Origin: Streptomyces sp. NBC_00878
GTDB lineage: Bacteria > Actinomycetota > Actinomycetes > Streptomycetales > Streptomycetaceae
Direction: 5' to 3'
Assembly: GCF_026341515.1 (NCBI RefSeq)
Contig: NZ_JAPEOK010000001.1
Span: 8,060,001 to 8,124,000 of the forward strand
DNA: 64,000 nt
The notes under the pieces are model-generated. The model searched no databases. It was not told the origin of the DNA and saw nothing but the letters and a program-made list of their open reading frames with translations. The translations under genes were made by a program, and so were the position numbers. Position 1 is the first letter of the stretch. Every line of letters starts with the position of its first letter. Of this stretch, positions 46,381 to 56,736 are shown in pieces.

Positions 46381-46413
46381 AGGCCGACCTTGGTCATAGG
46401 CCGACCTTGGTCA
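46381..46413. repeat. Tandem 17-base repeat at the 3' end of a secreted-protein gene
   Basis: AGGCCGACCTTGGTCA occurs at 46381-46396 and again at 46398-46413, one base apart. The second copy includes the stop codon of the neighbouring minus-strand gene, so each copy repeats TGA plus 14 downstream bases. Confidence 0.88.
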
Positions 46414-46809
46414 GCAGGTCGCCCACGGGGTCTCGAAGGTCCCCTGCCCGGAGACCTTGATCAGGCCCTTCCAGTCCACGTCGCACCGGTAGCTCATGTT
46501 CCAGGTGTTGACGGCCCGCTCATTGAGGCTGATGCTCTTCGTCCCGCCGTAGGTGGTGGTGCCTGCGGTGGTGGTGCGGTACCCGAGTTGCGCGCTGATC
46601 GTCGAGCCGCCGGTCTTCGTGTAGAAGACCTCGACGCGGCTGGGGCTCGTGTTCAGGGAGATGCAGAGCTGCCCGTTGCTCAGGCTCGTGCATTCGACCC
46701 GGTCCTGGATCGCCGCGTCCGTGGCCTCGGACGCGTGAGCGGGTGCGATCAAAAGCGTCGAACCGGCCGCCATACAGGCGGCGACGGTCAGTATGCTCCG
46801 ACGGCTCAT
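46411..46809 (-). CDS. Small secreted protein, unknown function
   Basis: A 132-residue precursor with a Sec signal peptide (ILTVAACMAAGSTLLIAPAHA-S, cleavage near residue 26). The mature part is about 106 residues, Ser/Thr-rich, with four cysteines (ECTSL, QLCIS, YRCDV and the C-terminal ATC) that could form two disulfides. It looks like a small beta-rich secreted domain. I do not recognise the family. Its 3' end is tandemly duplicated. Confidence 0.75.
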   Translation of the reverse strand: MSRRSILTVAACMAAGSTLLIAPAHASEATDAAIQDRVECTSLSNGQLCISLNTSPSRVEVFYTKTGGSTISAQLGYRTTTAGTTTYGGTKSISLNERAVNTWNMSYRCDVDWKGLIKVSGQGTFETPWATC

Positions 46810-46938
46810 CCGGTTGTTCCCCCAACGCTGTGGTCATGTCCATGATCATGACCGTGGAGAGATGAGCATAAGTTTGATGATCGCGAGTTCTCCATGGGTT
46901 TTTGGCCATCCCAATTGGCTGATTCCGTCCCCGCTGCC

Positions 46939-47679
46939 TCAGTTGAGATTCGTCGGCCCCCGCGTCAGCTCCGACGCGGGCAGCGATGGCAGGTTGCGGA
47001 TGATCGCGGTCTCCGCCCGCAGCAGCGTCAGCTCCTCGCGAAGCCGGGACGCCGTGTCCGGGGCCTGGAGCAGCCGCTGCTTCGCCGGTACGTCGAGCAT
47101 CGCCGCCGCCGCGACCAGGTACGAGACGACGGCCGGTTCGTCCGGCAGCTCGGCTCCGGTCGACAGGGACCGTTCCCGTGCCCCCGCGAGCCGCTTCTGG
47201 TACTGCCGGAAGGCCCTCAGTACCCCCTCGGCCAGCGCGCCGGCCTCCTCGCCGGGGTCTTCCTCCAGCTCCTCCAGTTCGGCCGTCAGGAAGGCCCCGG
47301 AGGCGTCCACGGAGAGCAGCCGCACCCGGGTCGTACCGGTGGCCAGTACCTCGAAGCTGCCGTCGGCCCGCTCCCGGATGGTGGCCGCGTCGGCGATGCA
47401 TCCCACCTCGTGGAACGCCTTCACCGGGTCGTCGCCGAAGCCGGCCGCGGGCCCGCGCTGCGGCAGCGCGGTCGGGTCCGGCATACCGGGGGCCGTGGAC
47501 GCGACCTCGTGGCCGTCGCGGATGGCGACGACGGCGAACCGGCGCGGATCGTCCTCAGGAGTCTTCAGCAACTCGCGCATCATGGCGCGATAGCGCTCCT
47601 CGAAGATGTTCAGAGGGAGCACGAGCCCGGGGAACAGCACCGAGTTCAGGGGGAAGAGGGGGAGCCGGACGGTGGTCAC
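46939..47679 (-). CDS. Lon N-terminal (PUA-like) domain protein
   Basis: A 246-residue protein consisting of the Lon substrate-binding domain alone, with no ATPase or protease part: LPLFPLNSVLFPGLVLPLNIFEERYRAMM at the start, CIADAATIRERADGSFEVLATGTTRVRLL in the middle. Such stand-alone domains occur widely in actinobacteria; they may recognise damaged proteins, but no function is established. Starts at GTG 47679. Confidence 0.9.
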   Translation of the reverse strand: MTTVRLPLFPLNSVLFPGLVLPLNIFEERYRAMMRELLKTPEDDPRRFAVVAIRDGHEVASTAPGMPDPTALPQRGPAAGFGDDPVKAFHEVGCIADAATIRERADGSFEVLATGTTRVRLLSVDASGAFLTAELEELEEDPGEEAGALAEGVLRAFRQYQKRLAGARERSLSTGAELPDEPAVVSYLVAAAAMLDVPAKQRLLQAPDTASRLREELTLLRAETAIIRNLPSLPASELTRGPTNLN

Positions 47680-47688
47680 GACGAGAGC

Positions 47689-48744
47689 CTAATGGTCATC
47701 GGAAGGCGTGCGTCCGTCGCGCTCACTCCGTGGATACGGAACATCCGCGTTGCGTAGTTTCAGAGGCATGCCCGAGGCCACCTCGATCCGTATCCCGTCG
47801 CGCAGTTCGAGGAACTGGCCGAGGGGGTCGTCCGAGATGCGGTCCCATGGGAACGAGGTGGCGTGCGGCCCGACGCGGTGCAGCTCGGACAGTGCGTCCT
47901 GCCAGCGTTCGAGGCGGATCAGTACGTAGATGAGCAGGTTGCGGACCTCCGCGGGCCACGGGTCGGCGGTCGGATACTCCCCGGACACCGCGATCGCGAG
48001 GTCGGCCGCGGCGTCGAGGCGTTCGCGCCGCACGGCCGGTCCGCCGCCCTCGGTCAGGTACGCGAAGGCCGCGCGCACCGGCAGGGCCTGGACGAGGGAG
48101 CCGGGCAGCGCGTCCTGTGCGGCCCGCTCGGCGAAGTCGAAGCACTCGCGGTGCGAGCCGTACCAGGCGGCGGACAGGTACTGGAGGGCGGCCACATGGC
48201 AGCCGTAGTGGTGCGGGGAGCGGCGTACGGCCTCGGCCCACAAGCACTCGAACGCGGTGTGCGGGGTGTTCGTGCCCCGGGCGTGGTCGAGCGCGATGCG
48301 CCACGGCACCGGGTCGCGCGGGTCGCCCTCGGCGGCGGCCGAGATCAGCGGACCGACCTGGCGCAGCAGCTCGGCGCGGGCCGGTGACTCCCAGCTCCGG
48401 CACACCGCGAGCTCGGCCTTGACCAGCAGCGCGTCCGGGTCGTGCGGGGCGGCGGAGCACCAGTCGTCGAACCACTCGCTCCGGGAGCGCGCGAAGGCGG
48501 CCAGACGGGTCGCGTACCGGTCCCGGCTCTCCCACTCGGCGGCATCCCGGGTGGTGGCCAGCAGCTTCGCGGCGGACGCGTACTCGCCGCGGCCGGCGGC
48601 GACCAGCGCGGGTCCGAGCCGCTCGTCGGGCGCGTCGAGCAGTACCTCGTCGTCGGCGGGCAGACCGGCGGCGAGGCGCGAAGTGTTCCGTGCCATCCGT
48701 GCCGTACGGAGGAACGCGCGCAGCAGTGCCATGGTGCTGTCCAT
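47689..48744 (-). CDS. Helical-repeat (TPR-like) protein, unknown function
   Basis: A 351-residue soluble protein rich in Ala, Leu and Arg with paired helices reminiscent of tetratricopeptide repeats (for example ALVAAGRGEYASAAKLLATTRD and CFDFAERAAQDALPGSLVQALPVRAAFAYLTEGG). The family is common in Streptomyces without known function. ATG 48744 is used; ATG 48732 is possible. It lies nine bases upstream of the Lon-domain gene and is probably co-transcribed. Confidence 0.75.
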   Translation of the reverse strand: MDSTMALLRAFLRTARMARNTSRLAAGLPADDEVLLDAPDERLGPALVAAGRGEYASAAKLLATTRDAAEWESRDRYATRLAAFARSRSEWFDDWCSAAPHDPDALLVKAELAVCRSWESPARAELLRQVGPLISAAAEGDPRDPVPWRIALDHARGTNTPHTAFECLWAEAVRRSPHHYGCHVAALQYLSAAWYGSHRECFDFAERAAQDALPGSLVQALPVRAAFAYLTEGGGPAVRRERLDAAADLAIAVSGEYPTADPWPAEVRNLLIYVLIRLERWQDALSELHRVGPHATSFPWDRISDDPLGQFLELRDGIRIEVASGMPLKLRNADVPYPRSERDGRTPSDDH

Positions 48745-48927
48745 TGAAAACCCGCAGGTCGGACGCGTGCCAGAGGTGCACGGTGACGCTTTTGTAACCC
48801 TGATTTGGTTGTGTACGGAATGGTCAAGGCCGGGTAAAAGGTGACTGATGTTCAGGTGTCCGGCGGCTGTGTGCGACCTGGGAGGCAGCGCTGCTCAGCC
48901 CGTGTCCATTCCCTGTGCAGCCTCTGC

Positions 48928-50511
48928 TCATCCCCTGCGCAGCAGCCGTGTCGCGCCTGCCGCCACCGTCGTGGCGAGGATCCAGCCCAGCAGGATCACC
49001 GCAGCGGACAGCCACTGCCAGCCGCCGCGCAGCTGCCAGAAGCCGACCTGGCCGAGATCGATGACCGGGAGCAGCAGGTCCAGGGCGAACAGCGACGGGT
49101 TCCACGGCGGATGTTCGCCGCTCTTGAGCGGCGGATGATCGGCGTGTGCGAAGGCTATGGAGGTCGCCGCCCACAGCACGGCCATCCACAGGGCCGCCCG
49201 CCCCGGCCGGTACCCGTAGGCGACCGTCCAGTCCTGCGCGTACCCCCAGAGCTTGGCCGCGATCGGCAGGTTCTCGCGTCGGTGGCGCTGCTTGGCGAGC
49301 AGCACCTCGCGGGCGTCCTCGTCCTCGCCGCCGTTGCGCAGCACGGTGGCCAGCCGCTCGTACGGCTCCGGGTTGTACTCGGGAGTCGCCGCGGCCACCC
49401 ACTCCAGGCGCCGGGCCAGCGGGAACGGGCCGCGCGGTACGAGGTACTCGTACTGGAAGCCGCCCATCTGCAGCTGGCCCGCGCCCGGCCAACTGGTCGC
49501 CTGGTCCATCAGGTTGACCACCTTCGCGCCGTTCAGCACGACCCGGCCGCGCTGCGGGCGCTCGCCGAGGAAGCGCAGCTCGGGCACCTGGACGCGGCGC
49601 AGTGAGAGCTCCTGGTCGTCCCGCAGGATGAAGCGGGCCTGCTCGAAGTCCACCGCGTCGCCGAACCGGCCGTCGTCGAGCCGGATCCCGCCCTCGCACT
49701 CGAACCGCTGTATCCGGGTGCCGCGCGCCGGTGTCCGGCCGCTGGTCTGCACGGGGTCGCCGATGCCCGCCGGGGTCAGGTACAGCGTGCGCTCGACGGT
49801 CAGCTGCGGTGCGTTCAGCGCGCGGCGGCCCCCGTACGGATTCGCCAGCCGGCTGCCGCGCAGGCTGAGCGAGACGCCGACCTTCGCGCCGCGCAGGCTC
49901 AACTCGCCGTGCGACTCCAGCATCTCGGCCTGGAGGTCCTGCCCGACGGTCATCCCGTCGCCGATGAGGGAGCGGCCGCGCCGGTCCCGGTAGATCACCG
50001 CCTGGTTGAGCAGCAGGTCCGTGCCGATGTGGGCGTCGGTGAGGCGCACGCCGTTGTGGAAGCGGCAGCGCGGCAGATGCAGATCGCCCTCGGTGTGCAC
50101 CCGGGCCGCCTCCAGCCGGGGCACCGCGCAGTCCACCAGGCGCACGGTCGTGAACCGCGCCTCCGGCAGCAGGACCTCCTTCTCGAACCGGCAGCCCTTG
50201 ATCTCGACGTACGGCTCGATCGTGCCGCCCGCGAGGTCGAGCACGTCGATGATCTGGACGCCGGTCAGCTTGAGGGAGGCGACGCGGCCGTCGAGCGCGG
50301 GCGGTCCGTCCAGCAGCAGCCAGGCCACTATCCGGGCCCGCACACTGCGCTCGGGGCCCCAGGGATGGCCGCCGTGCGGATCGTCGACGGTCCTGTCCCC
50401 GGCACGCAGGTCGTACAGGCTGCCGTTGCGGAACGCCTGCCACATCCCGGCCTCGGCGCCGGTCAGGTCGTCGGGCACTTCTCCGGCACGGACGCCGGCC
50501 CCCTGGGTCAC
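48928..50511 (-). CDS. Pentapeptide-repeat-like protein with C-terminal membrane helices
   Basis: A 527-residue protein. Residues about 80-260 form successive short strands of beta-helix type (for example PLP-like LEAARVHTEGDLHLPRCRFHNGVRLTDAHIG), resembling oxidised pentapeptide-repeat architecture. A helical part follows near 330-440, and two or three membrane helices close the protein (ALWMAVLWAATSIAFAH; WLSAAVILLGWILATTVAAG). GTG 50511 has AGGGAAG upstream. Function unknown; the layout suggests a membrane-anchored cytoplasmic beta-helix. Confidence 0.75.
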   Translation of the reverse strand: MTQGAGVRAGEVPDDLTGAEAGMWQAFRNGSLYDLRAGDRTVDDPHGGHPWGPERSVRARIVAWLLLDGPPALDGRVASLKLTGVQIIDVLDLAGGTIEPYVEIKGCRFEKEVLLPEARFTTVRLVDCAVPRLEAARVHTEGDLHLPRCRFHNGVRLTDAHIGTDLLLNQAVIYRDRRGRSLIGDGMTVGQDLQAEMLESHGELSLRGAKVGVSLSLRGSRLANPYGGRRALNAPQLTVERTLYLTPAGIGDPVQTSGRTPARGTRIQRFECEGGIRLDDGRFGDAVDFEQARFILRDDQELSLRRVQVPELRFLGERPQRGRVVLNGAKVVNLMDQATSWPGAGQLQMGGFQYEYLVPRGPFPLARRLEWVAAATPEYNPEPYERLATVLRNGGEDEDAREVLLAKQRHRRENLPIAAKLWGYAQDWTVAYGYRPGRAALWMAVLWAATSIAFAHADHPPLKSGEHPPWNPSLFALDLLLPVIDLGQVGFWQLRGGWQWLSAAVILLGWILATTVAAGATRLLRRG

Positions 50512-50742
50512 GGTCTTCCCTTTCTCCCCCGCTACTCGCGGGTTTCGTACAGTCGTTCCTGTGATGCCCGCTGGGTGACTGCCTGAACGCTAGTGGTGAA
50601 GGTGATCTTCCGGAACCCGTGCCAGGAACGAAATCGGGCCACGTGTGGACCGGTGATCCACGGTCCGTATCAGCGATTGATACAGCCGTCCGGCGCCCGA
50701 TCCCCGTCTGAGAGAATTGTCTGCGTGCTGCAACATTTCGCT

Positions 50743-52062
50743 ATGGCCCGAATCGATCTGCGCGGCGACGCCCTCCCCGAGGGCTCCGCCCTGCGCGACC
50801 TGCTGCCCCGAGCCGACTTCGACGTATCGGCCGCACTGGAGAAGGTGCGTCCGATCTGCGAGGCCGTGCATCATCGGGGCGACGCGGCGCTGATCGACTA
50901 CGCGGAGAAGTTCGACGGCGTACGCCTGGAGTCCGTGCGCGTCCCGGCGCGGGCGCTCTCTCAGGCGCTGGAGCAGCTCGATCCGGCCGTCCGCGCGGCC
51001 CTGGAGGAGTCGATCCGCCGCGCCCGTATCGTCCACCGCGAGCAGCGCCGCACCACGCACACCACCCAGGTCGTGCCCGGCGGTTCGGTCACCGAGAAGT
51101 GGGTGCCCGTCGACCGGGTCGGGCTGTACGCGCCCGGCGGCCGGTCCGTCTACCCGTCGTCCGTGATCATGAACGTGGTTCCGGCGCAGGAGGCGGGCGT
51201 CGAGTCGATCGCGCTGGCCTCGCCCGCCCAGTCCGAGTTCGGGGGCCTGCCGCACCCGACGATCCTGGCCGCCTGCGCGCTGCTCGGGATCGACGAGGTG
51301 TACGCGGCCGGTGGCGCTACCGCCGTCGCGATGTTCGCGTACGGCACCGAGTCCTGCCCGCCCGCCAACATGGTCACGGGCCCGGGCAACATCTGGGTCG
51401 CCGCCGCCAAGCGCTACTTCGCGGGAAGGATCGGCATCGACGCCGAGGCCGGTCCGACCGAGATCGCGATCCTCGCCGACGAGAGCGCCGACCCGGTGCA
51501 CGTCGCGTCCGACCTGATCAGCCAGGCCGAGCACGACCCGCTGGCCGCCGCCGTCCTGGTCACCGACTCGGTCGCGCTGGCCGACGCGGTGGAGAAGGAG
51601 CTGGAGCCGCAGGTCGCGGCCACCAAGCACATCGAGGACCGGATCGTCCCGGCGCTGAGCGGCAGGCAGTCCGCGATCGTGCTGGTGGACGGCGTGGACG
51701 AGGGCCTGCGGGTCGTCAACGCGTACGGTGCCGAGCACCTGGAAATCCAGACGGCCGACGCGAGCGCGGTCGCGGACCGCGTACGCAACGCCGGCGCGGT
51801 CTTCGTCGGCCCCTGGGCGCCCGTCTCGCTGGGCGACTACGCGGCCGGCTCCAACCACGTGCTCCCGACCGGCGGCTGCGCCTGCCACTCCTCGGGTCTG
51901 TCGGTCCAGTCCTTCCTGCGCGGGATCCACATCGTCGACTACACGCGCGACGCCCTCGCGGAGGTGGCGCACCACGTGGTGGCGCTCGCCGAGGCCGAGG
52001 ACCTCCCTGCCCACGGTGCCGCCGTCAAGGCAAGGTTCGACTGGAAGGTACCCAGCAAGTGA
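50743..52062 (+). CDS. hisD: Histidinol dehydrogenase
   Basis: Catalyses the last two oxidations of histidine synthesis, histidinol to histidine, with NAD and zinc. The 439-residue protein has [15 protein letters not shown], the NAD region [14 protein letters not shown], and [11 protein letters not shown] with conserved catalytic residues. ATG 50743 is chosen because the conserved domain starts at once ([13 protein letters not shown]). An in-frame GTG at 50725 has a GAGAAT hexamer seven bases upstream and could be a leaderless start. It heads a tight his operon whose genes overlap by one codon or less. Confidence 0.96.
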   Translation: MARIDLRGDALPEGSALRDLLPRADFDVSAALEKVRPICEAVHHRGDAALIDYAEKFDGVRLESVRVPARALSQALEQLDPAVRAALEESIRRARIVHREQRRTTHTTQVVPGGSVTEKWVPVDRVGLYAPGGRSVYPSSVIMNVVPAQEAGVESIALASPAQSEFGGLPHPTILAACALLGIDEVYAAGGATAVAMFAYGTESCPPANMVTGPGNIWVAAAKRYFAGRIGIDAEAGPTEIAILADESADPVHVASDLISQAEHDPLAAAVLVTDSVALADAVEKELEPQVAATKHIEDRIVPALSGRQSAIVLVDGVDEGLRVVNAYGAEHLEIQTADASAVADRVRNAGAVFVGPWAPVSLGDYAAGSNHVLPTGGCACHSSGLSVQSFLRGIHIVDYTRDALAEVAHHVVALAEAEDLPAHGAAVKARFDWKVPSK

Positions 52063-53174
52063 CCGGCATCGACGACCTCCCCGTACGCGACGAGCTGCGC
52101 GGCAAGTCCCCGTACGGCGCGCCCCAACTCGACGTCCCCGTACGGCTGAACACGAACGAGAACCCCTACCCGCTGCCCGAGCCGCTCGTCGAGCGGATCG
52201 CCGAGCGGGTGCGCGAGGCCGCCCGGAACCTCAACCGCTACCCCGACCGGGACGCGGTCGAGCTGCGCACCGAGCTGGCCAAGTACCTGACGAAGACCGG
52301 CAAGTACACGGTCGGCCTCCCGAACGTGTGGGCGGCCAACGGCTCGAACGAGGTCATCCAGCAGCTGTTGCAGACCTTCGGCGGGCCCGGCCGCACGGCG
52401 ATCGGCTTCGAGCCCTCGTACTCGATGCACGGCCTGATCTCGCGCGGCACCGGCACCGGATGGATCTCCGGCCCGCGCAACGAGGACTTCACGATCGACG
52501 CCGCGGCCGCTGAGAAGGCGATCGCCGAGAACAAGCCCGACGTCGTCTTCATCACCACCCCCAACAACCCCACGGGCAACGCGGTTCCGCCCGAGACGGT
52601 CCTCGCGCTGTACGAGGCCGCGCAGGCGGCCAAGCCGTCCATGGTCGTCGTCGACGAGGCGTACATCGAGTTCAGCCACGGCGACTCGCTGCTGCCACTG
52701 CTCGAAGGTCGGCCGAATCTCGTCGTCTCGCGGACCATGTCGAAGGCGTTCGGCGCGGCCGGGCTGCGCCTCGGCTATCTCGCCGCGCACCCGGCGGTCG
52801 TGGACGCCGTACAGCTCGTACGGCTGCCGTACCACCTGTCGGCCGTCACCCAGGCGACCGCGCTGGCCGCCCTGGAGCACACCGACACCCTGCTCGGATA
52901 CGTCGAGCAGCTGAAGACCGAGCGGGACCGGCTGGTCCTCGAACTGCGGGCGATCGGCTTCGACGTGGCCGACTCCGACGCGAACTTCGTCCAGTTCGGG
53001 CGGTTCGACGGCGAGAACGGCTCCCACGAGGCCTGGCAGAAGATCCTCGACCGGGGCGTCCTGGTCCGGGACAACGGCGTACCGGGGTGGCTGCGGGTCA
53101 GCGCCGGAACCCCCGCCGAAAACGACGCGTTCCTCGACGCGGTACGTGAACTGAAGAAGGAGCAGAGCGCATGA
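52059..53174 (+). CDS. hisC: Histidinol-phosphate aminotransferase
   Basis: PLP enzyme that converts imidazole acetol phosphate to histidinol phosphate. The 371-residue type I aminotransferase shows [31 protein letters not shown] and the PLP lysine in [20 protein letters not shown] 52059 overlaps the hisD stop (GTGA). Confidence 0.97.
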   Translation: MTGIDDLPVRDELRGKSPYGAPQLDVPVRLNTNENPYPLPEPLVERIAERVREAARNLNRYPDRDAVELRTELAKYLTKTGKYTVGLPNVWAANGSNEVIQQLLQTFGGPGRTAIGFEPSYSMHGLISRGTGTGWISGPRNEDFTIDAAAAEKAIAENKPDVVFITTPNNPTGNAVPPETVLALYEAAQAAKPSMVVVDEAYIEFSHGDSLLPLLEGRPNLVVSRTMSKAFGAAGLRLGYLAAHPAVVDAVQLVRLPYHLSAVTQATALAALEHTDTLLGYVEQLKTERDRLVLELRAIGFDVADSDANFVQFGRFDGENGSHEAWQKILDRGVLVRDNGVPGWLRVSAGTPAENDAFLDAVRELKKEQSA

Positions 53175-53764
53175 GCCGCGTAGGAAGAGTCGAGCGGGTG
53201 ACCAAGGAGACGTCGGTCCTCGTCGAGATCGATCTCGACGGATCCGGCAAGGTCGACGTGTCGACAGGAGTCGGCTTCTACGACCACATGCTCGACCAGC
53301 TCGGCCGCCACGGTCTGTTCGACCTGACCGTGAAGACCGAGGGCGACCTGCACATCGACTCGCACCACACCATCGAGGACTCCGCCCTCGCGCTCGGCGC
53401 CGCCTTCAAGCAGGCCCTCGGCGACAAGGTGGGGATTTATCGATTCGGGAACTGCACCGTTCCCCTGGACGAGTCGCTCGCCCAGGTCACCGTCGACCTC
53501 TCCGGCCGCCCGTACCTCGTGCACACCGAGCCCGAGAAGATGGCGCCGATGATCGGCGAGTACGACACGACGATGACCCGGCACATCTTCGAGTCCTTCG
53601 TCGCGCAGGCCCAGATCGCGCTGCACGTGCACGTGCCGTACGGGCGCAACGCGCACCACATCGTGGAGTGCCAGTTCAAGGCGCTGGCCCGGGCCCTGCG
53701 GTACGCCTCCGAGCGTGACCCGCGCGCGGCGGGCATCCTGCCGTCCACGAAGGGTGCCCTGTAA
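53171..53764 (+). CDS. hisB: Imidazoleglycerol-phosphate dehydratase
   Basis: Dehydrates imidazole glycerol phosphate to imidazole acetol phosphate using manganese. The 197-residue monofunctional enzyme has the two metal-binding motifs [14 protein letters not shown] and [21 protein letters not shown] 53171 overlaps the hisC stop (ATGA). As in other actinobacteria, there is no fused phosphatase domain. Confidence 0.97.
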   Translation: MSRVGRVERVTKETSVLVEIDLDGSGKVDVSTGVGFYDHMLDQLGRHGLFDLTVKTEGDLHIDSHHTIEDSALALGAAFKQALGDKVGIYRFGNCTVPLDESLAQVTVDLSGRPYLVHTEPEKMAPMIGEYDTTMTRHIFESFVAQAQIALHVHVPYGRNAHHIVECQFKALARALRYASERDPRAAGILPSTKGAL

Positions 53765-53768
53765 AGCC

Positions 53769-53933
53769 ATGAGCGGCCTGTCCACCGTACTGATCGTCGT
53801 CGGGCTCTTCCTGCTCGGCGGCGTCTACTCCTTCGTCAAGCAGCAGATGCCGAAGAGTCTCATCGTGCTGCTGTCGATCGGCGCCGGCATGTGTCTGGTC
53901 GCGGGCGTCCTGAGGCTGGAGGTGTGGAATTGA
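53769..53933 (+). CDS. 54-residue membrane protein in the his operon
   Basis: A very small protein with two hydrophobic segments (residues about 4-20, [17 protein letters not shown], and 29-48) around QQMPKSL. It sits four bases after hisB and overlaps hisH, so it is surely translated with the operon. I know of no function; small membrane proteins at this position are seen in Streptomyces genomes. ATG 53769 is the only sensible start. Confidence 0.75.
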   Translation: MSGLSTVLIVVGLFLLGGVYSFVKQQMPKSLIVLLSIGAGMCLVAGVLRLEVWN

Positions 53934-54574
53934 GCTCCCCTTCGAAACGAGTAGTCGTCTTTGACTACGGCTTCGGGAACGTGCGCTCGGCGGAACGTGC
54001 CCTCGCGCGCGCGGGTGCCGACGTCGAGATAACGCGTGACTTCGACAAGGCCATGAACGCGGACGGCCTGCTGGTGCCCGGCGTGGGCGCCTTCGCCGCA
54101 TGCATGAAGGGGCTGAAGGAGGCGCGCGGCGACTGGATCGTCGGCCGTCGTCTCGCCGGTGGCCGTCCGGTCATGGGCATCTGCGTCGGTATGCAGATCC
54201 TCTTCGCACGCGGCATCGAGCACGGCGTCGAGACCGAGGGCCTCGACGAGTGGCCCGGCTCGGTCGAGCCGCTGCAGGCCGACATCGTGCCCCACATGGG
54301 CTGGAACACCGTCGAATCACCGGCGGGCTCGCAGCTCTTCGCGGGCCTCGAGGCCGACGCGCGCTTCTACTTCGTGCACTCGTACGCCGTGCACGACTGG
54401 AACCTGGAAGTCGGCAACCCGGCGATGCGCGCGCCCCTCGTCACCTGGTCGACGCACGGCAAGCCCTTCGTCGCGGCCGTCGAGAACGGCGCTCTGTGGG
54501 CCACGCAGTTCCACCCCGAGAAGTCCGGCGACGCCGGAGCGCAGCTGCTCACCAACTGGATCGGAACCCTGTAG
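53924..54574 (+). CDS. hisH: Imidazole glycerol phosphate synthase, glutaminase subunit HisH
   Basis: Releases ammonia from glutamine for HisF. The 216-residue class I amidotransferase has its catalytic Cys in MGICVGMQ and the His-Glu pair in QFHPEKSG. The start is ambiguous: GTG 53924 (GAGG six bases ahead, giving MELSS) is preferred; TTG 53930 overlaps the stop of the small upstream gene and has GGAGG five to six bases ahead. Works with HisF, encoded three genes downstream. Confidence 0.94.
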   Translation: MELSSPSKRVVVFDYGFGNVRSAERALARAGADVEITRDFDKAMNADGLLVPGVGAFAACMKGLKEARGDWIVGRRLAGGRPVMGICVGMQILFARGIEHGVETEGLDEWPGSVEPLQADIVPHMGWNTVESPAGSQLFAGLEADARFYFVHSYAVHDWNLEVGNPAMRAPLVTWSTHGKPFVAAVENGALWATQFHPEKSGDAGAQLLTNWIGTL

Positions 54575-54577
54575 ACC

Positions 54578-55303
54578 ATGGCCAAGCTCGAACTCCTCCC
54601 CGCCGTCGACGTCCGTGCCGGCCAGGCGGTCCGCCTCGTCCACGGCGAGTCCGGTACGGAGACCTCGTACGGCTCTCCTCTGGAGGCGGCCCTCGCCTGG
54701 CAGCGGGCGGGTGCCGAGTGGCTGCACCTCGTGGACCTGGACGCCGCGTTCGGCACGGGCGACAACCGTGCGCTGATCGGCGAGGTCACGAAGGCGATGG
54801 ACATCAAGGTGGAGCTGTCCGGCGGCATCCGTGACGACGCCACGCTCGCCGCGGCCTTGGCCACCGGCTGCACCCGGGTGAACCTCGGCACGGCCGCCCT
54901 GGAGACGCCCGAGTGGGTCGCCAAGGTCATCGCCGAGCACGGCGACAAGATCGCGGTCGGTCTCGACGTACGCGGCACGACGCTGCGCGGTCGCGGCTGG
55001 ACGCGCGACGGCGGCGACCTCTACGAGACGCTGGAGCGGCTCAACAAGGAGGGCTGCGCGCGGTACGTCGTCACGGACATCGCGAAGGACGGCACGCTCC
55101 AGGGCCCGAACCTGGAGCTCCTGAAGAACGTGTGCGCGGCGACCGACCGCCCGGTGGTGGCGTCCGGCGGGGTCTCGTCGCTTGACGACCTGCGTGCCAT
55201 CGCCGAGCTCGTGCCCCTGGGTGTCGAGGGCTCGATCGTCGGGAAGGCCCTGTACGCGAAGGCGTTCACCCTGGAAGAGGCCCTGGAGGCGGTGGCCAAG
55301 TGA
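54578..55303 (+). CDS. priA: ProFAR isomerase HisA, probably bifunctional PriA (HisA/TrpF)
   Basis: A 241-residue TIM barrel that isomerises ProFAR to PRFAR in histidine synthesis. In Streptomyces and Mycobacterium the same enzyme, PriA, also does the TrpF step (phosphoribosyl anthranilate isomerisation). The catalytic aspartates fit [13 protein letters not shown] and [15 protein letters not shown]. No trpF is seen near trpE or before trpC here. Dual function is inferred from the lineage; the HisA activity is secure. Confidence 0.92.
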   Translation: MAKLELLPAVDVRAGQAVRLVHGESGTETSYGSPLEAALAWQRAGAEWLHLVDLDAAFGTGDNRALIGEVTKAMDIKVELSGGIRDDATLAAALATGCTRVNLGTAALETPEWVAKVIAEHGDKIAVGLDVRGTTLRGRGWTRDGGDLYETLERLNKEGCARYVVTDIAKDGTLQGPNLELLKNVCAATDRPVVASGGVSSLDDLRAIAELVPLGVEGSIVGKALYAKAFTLEEALEAVAK

Positions 55304-55698
55304 GTGACCTGCGACGCGTCACGACCGGAGCTCCCTGGGAGGATGCCTTCGGGTACTCCCGCGCGGTGGAGCTGCCGAACGGCCTGGTGCTGGTCTCTGG
55401 CTGCACGTCGATAGTGGACGGCGAGATCGCGGGAGGCGGCCCGTACGAGCAGGCGATCAACGCGTTCAACGTCGCGCTGGCGGCACTGAAGCAGCTGGAC
55501 CTCGGCCGCGAGGACGTCGTACGGACGCGCATGTACCTCACCCATGCCCGCGATGTGGAGGACGTCGGACGCGCTCACAAGGAGCTGTTCGACTCCGTCC
55601 GGCCCGCGGCATCCATGATCATCGTCTCCGGTTTCGTGGACCCCAGCCTGGTGGTCGAGGTCGAGGTGGAGGCGTACCGAGAGGCACCCGAGTCATGA
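55300..55698 (+). CDS. RidA-family protein (enamine/imine deaminase)
   Basis: A 132-residue RidA/YjgF-type protein that hydrolyses reactive 2-aminoacrylate-like enamines. The family arginine appears in [18 protein letters not shown], with the C-terminal [22 protein letters not shown] strand. It overlaps priA (GTGA) and hisF (ATGA), so it is co-translated with them. A protective role for histidine-pathway or PLP-linked intermediates is plausible but inferred. Confidence 0.88.
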   Translation: MSDLRRVTTGAPWEDAFGYSRAVELPNGLVLVSGCTSIVDGEIAGGGPYEQAINAFNVALAALKQLDLGREDVVRTRMYLTHARDVEDVGRAHKELFDSVRPAASMIIVSGFVDPSLVVEVEVEAYREAPES

Positions 55699-56450
55699 CC
55701 CTGGCCGTACGAGTCATCCCCTGCCTGGACGTCGACAACGGCCGGGTCGTCAAGGGCGTCAACTTCCAGAACCTGCGCGACGCGGGCGACCCCGTCGAGA
55801 TGGCCAAGGTGTACGACGCCGAGGGCGCCGACGAGTTGACGTTCCTGGACATCACGGCGTCCTCCGGCAACCGCGAGACCACGTACGACGTGGTGCGCCG
55901 CACCGCCGAGCAGGTCTTCATCCCGCTGACGGTGGGAGGCGGCGTCCGCACGGCCGAGGACGTCGACAAACTGCTGCGCGCGGGCGCGGACAAGGTCGGC
56001 GTCAACACGGCCGCGATCGCCCGCCCCGACCTGATCCGCGAGATCGCGGAGCGGTTCGGACGGCAGGTGCTGGTGTTGTCGGTGGACGCGCGGCGGACTC
56101 CCGAGGGCACCTTCGAGGTCACGACCCACGGCGGCCGCAAGGGCACCGGCATCGACGCGGTCGAGTGGGCGCACCGGGCGGCCGAGCTGGGCGCGGGCGA
56201 GATCCTGCTCAACTCGATGGACGCCGACGGCACGAAGGACGGCTACGACATCGAGATGATCGAGGCCGTACGAAAGCACGTCACGGTGCCGGTCATCGCC
56301 TCCGGCGGCGCGGGCCGACTGGCCGACTTCCCCCCGGCCGTCGCCGCGGGCGCGGACGCCGTACTGGCCGCGTCGGTCTTCCACTTCGGCGACCTGCGGA
56401 TCGGAGAGGTGAAGCAGGCGTTGCGGGAGGCGGGGCATCCCGTGCGCTAG
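55695..56450 (+). CDS. hisF: Imidazole glycerol phosphate synthase, cyclase subunit HisF
   Basis: Condenses PRFAR with ammonia from HisH to make imidazole glycerol phosphate and AICAR. The 251-residue TIM barrel has the catalytic aspartates in [14 protein letters not shown] and VLSVDARR, plus GGVRTAEDV and ASGGAG phosphate loops. It ends the his operon block. hisI is 3.4 kb downstream and separate. Confidence 0.97.
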   Translation: MTLAVRVIPCLDVDNGRVVKGVNFQNLRDAGDPVEMAKVYDAEGADELTFLDITASSGNRETTYDVVRRTAEQVFIPLTVGGGVRTAEDVDKLLRAGADKVGVNTAAIARPDLIREIAERFGRQVLVLSVDARRTPEGTFEVTTHGGRKGTGIDAVEWAHRAAELGAGEILLNSMDADGTKDGYDIEMIEAVRKHVTVPVIASGGAGRLADFPPAVAAGADAVLAASVFHFGDLRIGEVKQALREAGHPVR

Positions 56451-56517
56451 TTCGATGCCTCGCCTTTGGTGGTGAACGCGGTAGTTGTCATGGTTCCAGT
56501 GTGTTTACGCTGCTTGT

Positions 56518-56736
56518 ATGCCTGGAATCACGATCGATTTCACTGAGGAAGAACTGGCCGAGCTGCGCGCCGAGGCCAAGGAGCAGGGCGTCTCGATCAA
56601 GCGGCTGGCGCACGACATCCTGACCGAGGGTGTCGTGCGCAGACGGCAGAGGCAGCGGTTCGTGGAGGGCGCCTCGAAGAAGGCTCGGGGGATCATGGCG
56701 GACTTCGACGAGCGCTTCCCGGAGGGACTGCGGTGA
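56518..56736 (+). CDS. Putative antitoxin, ribbon-helix-helix-like
   Basis: A 72-residue protein whose first part (MPGITIDFTEEELAELRAEAKEQGVSIKRLAHDIL) looks like a strand followed by two helices, the RHH layout of antitoxins. A basic then acidic C-terminal half could cover a toxin. ATG 56518 has TACGCT (56506-56511) six bases upstream and no ribosome site, suggesting leaderless translation. It overlaps the next gene by four bases, as toxin/antitoxin pairs usually do. Identity is inferred from size, fold guess and pairing. Confidence 0.7.
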   Translation: MPGITIDFTEEELAELRAEAKEQGVSIKRLAHDILTEGVVRRRQRQRFVEGASKKARGIMADFDERFPEGLR

